Source: Rikenellaceae bacterium (GTDB taxonomy: Bacteria > Bacteroidota > Bacteroidia > Bacteroidales > UBA932). Taken from it: a stretch of DNA of 10,692 bases. The position numbers were made by a program, and so were the translations under genes. The notes under the pieces are model-generated. The model was given only the letters and a program-made list of their open reading frames with translations. It was not told where the DNA came from and searched no databases. Positions 7,101-10,692 of this stretch are shown here, one piece after another; the stretch's first letter is position 1; each line of letters begins with the position of its first letter. Where the stretch lies: contig CAAGGO010000217.1 in assembly GCA_900769385.1 (NCBI GenBank), positions 1 to 10,692 of the forward strand, written 5' to 3'.

Positions 7101-8284
7101 ACAATAAATTAAGGTTTAAAGCTCCTATGGAACACTTCAGGGCTGAGGCCAAGAAGCATATAGAAGAGATTCTTGTATCCATAAAGGCAAAAAATAAGGT
7201 TACTACCAGAAATATCAATAAAACAAAGAAAAGTGGGGAAGTAAACAAAAAGGTTCAACTGACACCAAGAGGACAGTTGCACTTGGAAACAGTATATGGG
7301 AAGTCTTTGAGGTACAATCCTAAAATTGAGAAAGTTGGTTCCGGTTTTACAGCCGAGTATATTGCCAATGTTGCCAGCAAGATAGAGAGGGAGGCCTTGC
7401 TAGCTAGATTGATGGAATACGGTGGTGATCCTAAGAAAGCATTTACTGGCAAGAACAGTTTAGATAAGAACCCTATATATCTCAATGCAGATAAAACTTT
7501 TGCAGTACCAGTAAAAGTTAAAGTGGTTACTTTAGAAGATGTGTACACCATTAGAAAAGATATTACTCCAGATCTTAAGATTGATAAGGTGTTGGATAAA
7601 GGTGTTAAAACAATATTGGAGAAACGCTTGGCAGAATTTAATGGTGATGCCAAAAAAGCTTTTTCTAATTTGGATGAAAACCCTATATACCTGAATAAAG
7701 AGAAAGGTATTACCATTAAGCGAGTTACAATTTCAGGTATAAGCAATGCAGTTGCTTTGCATGATAAAAAAGATAAAGAAGGCAATTTTATCCTTGATAA
7801 AAATGGAAATAGAATACCTGTTGACTTTGTAAATACAGGAAATAACCATCATGTTGCTGTCTATAGGGATGCGGATGGTAATTTACAGGAAAATGTAGTT
7901 TCATTCTATGAAGCAACTTGCAGAGCTTGCCAGGGAGATCCTGTAATTGACACAAACTATAAAGCAAATGAGGGGTGGAAATTCCTGTTTACAATGAAAC
8001 AAAATGAATATTTTGTGTTCCCTAATAAAGAAACAGGATTCAATCCTAATGACATAGATCTTCTTAATCCCGACAATTATGCTCTGATAAGTCAAAATTT
8101 GTTCAGGGTGCAGAAATTAGCAACAAAAGATTACTTTTTTAGGCATCATTTAGAAACAAATGTCGAAAATGTGACGGCACTCAAAAATATTACATGGATA
8201 AGATGCGGATTATCAGGAATAACTAATATTGTTAAAGTGCGAATCAATCATATAGGTCAAATAATGGCAGTAGGAGAGTATTAA
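4184..8284 (+). CDS. cas9: CRISPR-associated endonuclease Cas9, type II-C, large Bacteroidetes form
   Basis: RNA-guided DNA endonuclease that cuts both target strands. The 1366 residues are long for type II-C but usual for Bacteroidetes members. RuvC-I is ILGLDLGTNSIGWA with Asp8. The arginine-rich bridge helix spans about 61-84. RuvC-II is IRIEMARE with Glu680. The HNH core is FDIEHIIPQ, with Glu763, His764 and probably Asn787. RuvC-III is NDHRHHAMDA, with His929 and Asp932. All catalytic positions are present, so the nuclease should be active. The C-terminal part (NHHVAVYRDADG and on) is presumably the PAM-interacting region. Residues 1072-1182 contain a diverged internal duplication. CxxC pairs occur at 398-401 and 1246-1249. 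The ATG at 4184 gives a canonical N-terminus behind an A-rich leader; no clear cas9 promoter was seen. The PAM cannot be inferred. Confidence 0.98.
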   Translation: MKRILGLDLGTNSIGWAVVNEAESVDEVSSIVKLGVRVNPLTVDEMTNFEKGKSITTNADRTLKRSARRNLQRYKSRRDNLIEILKENNLISDSTILSENGNKSTFETYRLRAKSAREKISLEEFARVLLMINKKRGYRSSRKAKSSDEGTLIDGMEIAKQLYNEKQTPGQYMLGLLEKGKNYSPDFYKSDLQNEFDRIWDEQKKYHQDILTDEFKAQIAGKGKQNTSKIFLAKYNIYTADNKGKDKKLQACKWRVNALGREVSQDVLAYIISDLNGIINNSSGYLGAISDRSKELYFGNLTVGEYLMSKIDENPHFSTKNVVFYRQDYLDEFEKIWEMQAQFHPELTKDLKHEIRDIIIFYQRALKSQKGLVSICEFENKEIEIEVDGKIKKKTIGCKVCPKSSPIFQNFKIWQILNNLEVKGKINRSLYEEEKTLLFKELSYKSKISESDAIKLLFSDTKGLSLNFKSIEGNKTQASLFKAYERIIEMSGHGEYDFEKMDSNKAVQLVHEIFETLGFNTDILYYNVSLDDKEIEKQPLYQLWHLLYSYEGDKSNTGLDSLINIIHSKYGFDKEYAKIIANVSFQDDYGSLSAKAIKKIMPHLVAGNEYSQACELAGYRHSKNSLTKEEIESKVLQDKLQELPKNSLRNPVVEKILNQMVNVVNASIDAYGKPDEIRIEMARELKKSAKEREKNTENISKATKEYEDYRKILQQEFGFTHISRNDIVRYRLYKELEPRGYRTLYSNTYIPKDQLFSKSFDIEHIIPQARLFDDSFSNKTLEARDINIEKGNSTAYDYVLEKYGEDKIAEYETAVNDLFKGGASESKRKKLLMKGSDIGEGFIARDLRDTQYIAKKAKEILGSIVRTVTSTTGSVTDRLREDWQLIDTMQELNWDKYDKLGLTEIIEGRDGQRIRRIKDWTKRNDHRHHAMDALTIAFTKPSHIQYLNNLNARSDKNSVIYAIENKELERDKNNKLRFKAPMEHFRAEAKKHIEEILVSIKAKNKVTTRNINKTKKSGEVNKKVQLTPRGQLHLETVYGKSLRYNPKIEKVGSGFTAEYIANVASKIEREALLARLMEYGGDPKKAFTGKNSLDKNPIYLNADKTFAVPVKVKVVTLEDVYTIRKDITPDLKIDKVLDKGVKTILEKRLAEFNGDAKKAFSNLDENPIYLNKEKGITIKRVTISGISNAVALHDKKDKEGNFILDKNGNRIPVDFVNTGNNHHVAVYRDADGNLQENVVSFYEATCRACQGDPVIDTNYKANEGWKFLFTMKQNEYFVFPNKETGFNPNDIDLLNPDNYALISQNLFRVQKLATKDYFFRHHLETNVENVTALKNITWIRCGLSGITNIVKVRINHIGQIMAVGEY
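7397..7729 (+). repeat. Internal duplication in Cas9, two copies about 70 residues apart
   Basis: Residues 1072-1116 and 1145-1182 share a pattern: RL.E(Y/F).GD, then (P/A)KKAF, then L, D and NPIYLN, then a strand rich in Val, Lys and Thr. Pro1097 in copy one corresponds to Pro1167 in copy two. The DNA has diverged, so the duplication is old. It lies between RuvC-III and the C-terminal region. Confidence 0.75.
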
Positions 8285-8285
8285 A

Positions 8286-9281
8286 ATGGGACAGGATATA
8301 ATATTATATATAAGCAAAGACGGTAAAAGCAAGGTAGATCTGTATGCTAAAGACGGGAGTGTATGGCTAAACCAATTACAGTTGGCAGAACTTTTTTCCA
8401 CCTCTAAGCAGAGTATTAGTTATCATATATCTAATATCTTAAAAGATAAGGAGTTGCCTAAGGAGTCAGTTGTCAAAGATTTTTTGACAACTGCATCGGA
8501 TGGAAAGACATACAGGACCGCGTATTATTCCTTGGAGATGATTCTTGCAATCGGATACAGGGTAAAAGGTATAAGGGGGGTGCAATTCAGACAGTGGGCA
8601 ACGGTGCATTTAGCTGAATATTTGGTGAAAGGATTCATTTTGGATGATGAAAGATTGAAGAATCCTGATGGGAGACCTGATTACTTTGATGACCTTTTAC
8701 AAAGAATTAGGGATATCCGGGCATCAGAAAAGCGCTTTTATCAAAAACTCAGAGATTTGTTCAAACTCAGTGTAGACTATGATCCTTCAGACAAGGCTAC
8801 ACAAATGTTTTATGCAAATGTGCAGAATAAGTTATTGTATGCTGTAACTGGCAATACAGCTGCAGAAATAATAACACAACGGGTAGATCGAAACAAACCT
8901 AACATGGGGCTTACTTCATGGGAGGGAAATATTGTCAGAAAGCACGATGTTGTAATTGCTAAAAATTATCTTTCTGAAGATGAACTGGATTCATTAAATA
9001 GACTCGTTGTTATCTTTTTGGATACAGCGGAGTTTAGAGCAAAAAGCAGGACATGCCTTACACTTTCGTTTTGGAAGGATATAGTTGATAAATTGCTTAT
9101 GATGAATGAGCAAGCATTGCTAAAAGGCAATGGGTCTGTAAGCAATGAACAAATGGAAGAGATAGCTCATAAAGAATATGACGAATTCAATACAATTAGG
9201 AAGAGATATGATGCCAAAAAAGCTGATGAGGATGATTTGAAACTTCTATTGGAAGCTCAGAGTAAGTATGAGAAGAAATAA
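8286..9281 (+). CDS. rhuM: RhuM-family protein inserted between cas9 and cas1
   Basis: The 331-residue protein is full length for the RhuM family, named after a gene of a Salmonella pathogenicity island. Its biochemical role is not established. The N-terminal third has a likely helix-turn-helix (LAELFSTSKQSISYHISNIL, 33-52). Family blocks follow: SVVKDFLTTASDGK (61-74), SLEMILAIGYRVKGIRGVQF (82-101), AKNYLSEDELDSLNRLV (225-241) and a charged C-terminus. No signal peptide or membrane segment is seen. It starts one base after the cas9 stop and ends 18 bases before cas1, so it must share their mRNA and is probably translationally coupled to cas9. Base composition resembles cas9. RhuM is not a standard type II-C component. 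An accessory role in regulation or adaptation is inference; a passenger cargo gene is the alternative. A perfect 11-bp inverted repeat lies at 8467-8493. Confidence 0.88.
   Translation: MGQDIILYISKDGKSKVDLYAKDGSVWLNQLQLAELFSTSKQSISYHISNILKDKELPKESVVKDFLTTASDGKTYRTAYYSLEMILAIGYRVKGIRGVQFRQWATVHLAEYLVKGFILDDERLKNPDGRPDYFDDLLQRIRDIRASEKRFYQKLRDLFKLSVDYDPSDKATQMFYANVQNKLLYAVTGNTAAEIITQRVDRNKPNMGLTSWEGNIVRKHDVVIAKNYLSEDELDSLNRLVVIFLDTAEFRAKSRTCLTLSFWKDIVDKLLMMNEQALLKGNGSVSNEQMEEIAHKEYDEFNTIRKRYDAKKADEDDLKLLLEAQSKYEKK
8467..8493. repeat. Perfect 11-bp inverted repeat inside rhuM
   Basis: Arms CAGTTGTCAAA (8467-8477) and TTTGACAACTG (8483-8493) are exact reverse complements around the loop GATTT. 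They cover codons Ser61 to Ala70. No T-run follows the right arm, so it is not a standard terminator. Its position in the gene corresponds closely to the inverted repeat in the Bro-N gene. Confidence 0.9.
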
Positions 9282-9299
9282 TCCCTAAATAATACTCTC

Positions 9300-10226
9300 A
9301 TGATAAAACGTACGCTTTATTTCGGGAATCCGGCGTATTTATCATTGAAAGATTGCCAAATGGTAATAAGGATGCCCGAAATTGTTAAGGCAGATTTGCC
9401 TGAGTTGTTTGAAACCAAAACCACTAAGACAATTCCTGTAGAAGATATTGGAGTAGTGGTTTTGGATAACAAACAAATAACCATAACGCATGGCTTAATG
9501 GAAGCCTTGCTAGGTAATAATTGCGCATTAATCACTTGTGACAGTAGCAGGCTGCCTGTAGGTCTTATGCTCCCGCTATGCGGTCACACTACGCAAAATG
9601 AGCGTTTCAGGTATCAATTGGAATCTTCCCTTCCACTAAGAAAACAATTATGGCAGCAGACTATCCAGGCCAAGATTAAGAATCAAGCTAAAGTTTTGCA
9701 AAGCCAGGGCTGCACAACTGGCAATATGCTGGTATGGGCAGAAAAAGTGAAAAGTGGGGACAGTAAAAACTTAGAGGCTAGGGCAGCTGCATATTATTGG
9801 AAAAATGTATTCCCATTTCTTGAGAAATTCTATCGGGACAGAAATGGTACTCCTCCAAATAATCTCCTTAATTATGGATATGCAATTTTAAGGGCTATAA
9901 TAGCTAGAGCCCTGGTATCCAGTGGGTTGTCACCTACTTTGGGGATACACCACCACAACAGATATAATGCTTACTGTTTGGCTGATGATATAATGGAGCC
10001 ATACAGGCCATACGTGGATAAATTGGTAATAGACATTATCCTTAGCGGGGAAGATTATACCCAGCTATCAACAGCAGTAAAATCAAAACTGCTGTCAATC
10101 CCTGTTTTGGATGTTTTTATTGATGGTGTAAGGAAACCTCTGATGATTGCAGCCTCATCAACCACAGCAAGCCTTGCCAAGTGCTTTGAAGGGGAAATCA
10201 GAAAAATTATCTATCCGGAAATGTAA
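9300..10226 (+). CDS. cas1: CRISPR-associated integrase Cas1, type II
   Basis: Metal-dependent integrase that, with Cas2, inserts new spacers at the array. The 308 residues match type II Cas1 length. The N-terminal beta domain begins KRTLYFGNPAYLSLKD. The catalytic residues sit in the helical domain: Glu159 in NLEARAAAYYW, His218 in GIHHHNRYNAYCLADD (215-230) and an aspartate at 229 or 230, followed by MEPYRPYVDKLV. The start at 9300 aligns with the family start, and no strong Shine-Dalgarno precedes it. It follows rhuM by 18 bases and precedes cas2 by two, so one transcript is likely. Nothing suggests inactivation. Confidence 0.97.
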   Translation: MIKRTLYFGNPAYLSLKDCQMVIRMPEIVKADLPELFETKTTKTIPVEDIGVVVLDNKQITITHGLMEALLGNNCALITCDSSRLPVGLMLPLCGHTTQNERFRYQLESSLPLRKQLWQQTIQAKIKNQAKVLQSQGCTTGNMLVWAEKVKSGDSKNLEARAAAYYWKNVFPFLEKFYRDRNGTPPNNLLNYGYAILRAIIARALVSSGLSPTLGIHHHNRYNAYCLADDIMEPYRPYVDKLVIDIILSGEDYTQLSTAVKSKLLSIPVLDVFIDGVRKPLMIAASSTTASLAKCFEGEIRKIIYPEM

Positions 10227-10228
10227 GT

Positions 10229-10561
10229 ATGGAACGTTTTAGCGAATACAGAGTTATGTGGATAATGGTTTTCTTTGACCTCCCCACTGAAACAAAGAGG
10301 GAGCGGAAGGAGCATGCCCTGTTCAGGAAAAATCTGGTTAGGGATGGTTTCACCATGTTCCAGTTTTCAATATATATAAGACACTGTGCCAGTAAAGAGA
10401 ATATGCAAGTCCATATCCGGAGAATAAAGAAATTTATTCCCGACAAAGGTAAAGTAGGTATCATAGGAATAACAGACAAGCAATTTGGGGATATGGAAAT
10501 ATTTATTGGGAAAAAAGAGACATCCCCAGAACATGGCGGACTGCAACTGGAATTATTCTAA
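10229..10561 (+). CDS. cas2: CRISPR-associated protein Cas2, type II
   Basis: Dimeric ferredoxin-fold partner that bridges two Cas1 dimers in the spacer-integration complex. The 110 residues open with RVMWIMVFFDLPTETKRERK. Asp17 follows the first strand, as expected for Cas2. FRKNLVRDGFTMFQFSIYIR and a final KVGIIGITDKQFGDMEIFIG strand region follow. Length and order fit type II-C Cas2. The ATG at 10229 starts two bases after the cas1 stop, implying translational coupling. A second Met at residue 10 is a less likely start. A terminator follows directly. With no csn2 or cas4 between this gene and the array, subtype II-C is supported. Confidence 0.97.
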   Translation: MERFSEYRVMWIMVFFDLPTETKRERKEHALFRKNLVRDGFTMFQFSIYIRHCASKENMQVHIRRIKKFIPDKGKVGIIGITDKQFGDMEIFIGKKETSPEHGGLQLELF

Positions 10562-10562
10562 C

Positions 10563-10600
10563 AAAAAAGAGCATAAGGACTATTCCCTATGCTCTTTTCT
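10563..10600. terminator. Bidirectional terminator between cas2 and the CRISPR array
   Basis: Arms AAAAGAGCATA (10565-10575) and TATGCTCTTTT (10588-10598) pair perfectly over 11 bases. T-runs follow on both strands. It begins right after the cas2 stop. It can end the cas operon on the plus strand and array transcripts arriving on the minus strand. Confidence 0.85.
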
Positions 10601-10663
10601 GACATCATTTTTTTAATTCTAAATCTTTTGTAAAAATCATAACATCAGATAGTTATGCACAAT
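10601..10663. other. AT-rich non-coding flank of the CRISPR array
   Basis: No gene is seen. It separates the terminator from the first repeat and may be a leader or trailer. It contains a hairpin (CATAAC 10638-10643 and GTTATG 10652-10657). The 9-mer TGACATCAT at 10600-10608 is inverted relative to ATGATGTCA in the repeat (10673-10681). No second repeat copy was found here, so it is not a spacer between two repeats. Confidence 0.5.
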
Positions 10664-10692
10664 CTGTTGTCTATGATGTCAAAGATACAATA
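10664..10692 (-). CRISPR. Start of a CRISPR array: 29 bases of the cas2-proximal repeat, minus orientation
   Basis: Read on the minus strand, the fragment runs TATTGTATCTTTG then ACATCATAGACAACAG. It resembles the 3' part of the 47-bp type II-C repeats I recall from Bacteroides, which contain GTATCTTTGA and end near AACAG. Its outer 7-mer TATTGTA also occurs at 4139-4145, directly after the anti-repeat complement. Only one partial copy is inside the window, so repetition itself is not shown; the call rests on position, resemblance and the anti-repeat link. The left edge at 10664 is approximate to a few bases. Confidence 0.8.
10680..10687 (-). promoter_or_regulatory. -7 box TATCTTTG inside the CRISPR repeat
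   Basis: Exact TAnnTTTG match on the minus strand within the repeat. Transcription would begin near 10673-10676 and run into whatever lies 3' of each repeat. That fits repeat-borne crRNA promoters as known from Neisseria type II-C arrays. Confidence 0.6.

Noticed and set aside
7255..7785. Minus-strand open frame of 176 codons inside cas9
   Set aside because: It is antisense to the Cas9 region holding the internal duplication, its translation is low in complexity (rich in Leu and Ser), and no start signal was seen.
8467..8493. The rhuM inverted repeat as an intrinsic terminator between cas9 and cas1
   Set aside because: The right arm is followed by CATCGG with no T-run, and the stem is AT-rich. 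Efficient termination is unlikely.
10600..10663. A second, degenerate CRISPR repeat and a spacer left of 10664
   Set aside because: Apart from an inverted 9-mer there is no copy of the repeat in direct orientation, so no repeat-spacer-repeat unit can be claimed.
1..10692. tRNA, rRNA, insertion sequence or integrase genes marking a mobile island
   Set aside because: None was recognised on either strand. Transfer of the CRISPR part is suggested only by its AT-richness and gene content.

Overview
This window looks like a chromosomal segment of a Bacteroidota bacterium, most likely order Bacteroidales. Three things point there. The cas9-cas1-cas2 locus is of the large-Cas9 type II-C kind typical of that phylum. 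The tracrRNA has the phylum's characteristic core. Several intergenic sites match the Bacteroidetes sigma-ABfr -7 box TAnnTTTG. I cannot name a genus from the sequence alone.

Layout. Positions 1-1658 hold the minus-strand gene for the chaperone DnaK, whose C-terminal end lies beyond the left edge. A divergent intergenic region (1659-1887) follows, with a sigma-54-like -24/-12 element for dnaK and a candidate sigma-ABfr promoter for panB. Next come panB (pantothenate synthesis) and an RluA-family pseudouridine synthase gene, both on the plus strand, closed by a strong terminator at 3535-3567. These are ordinary housekeeping genes.

From about 3570 rightwards the sequence is visibly more AT-rich and becomes a type II-C CRISPR-Cas locus: a short Bro-N (phage antirepressor-like) gene, a tracrRNA on the minus strand, cas9, an intact rhuM-family gene, cas1 and cas2. 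A hairpin usable as a terminator in both directions follows. The last 29 bases are the beginning of a CRISPR repeat in minus orientation. No spacer lies inside the window.

How the parts fit. Cas9 (1366 aa) carries all expected RuvC and HNH residues. The tracrRNA anti-repeat joins the terminal repeat fragment through a shared 7-mer, which predicts a repeat of about 47 bp. Both the tracrRNA gene and the repeat carry TAnnTTTG on the minus strand. crRNAs are therefore probably started inside each repeat and run toward cas2, against the cas operon, and the double-sided terminator separates the two. Cas1 and Cas2 form the adaptation module. No csn2 or cas4 is seen.

The most unusual points are two. 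First, a full-length RhuM-family protein with a helix-turn-helix is translationally packed between cas9 and cas1 (gaps of 1 and 18 nt). Second, both the Bro-N gene and rhuM contain perfect inverted repeats (12 bp and 11 bp arms) at almost the same codons (63-71 and 61-70), just before a shared DG(R/K) motif.
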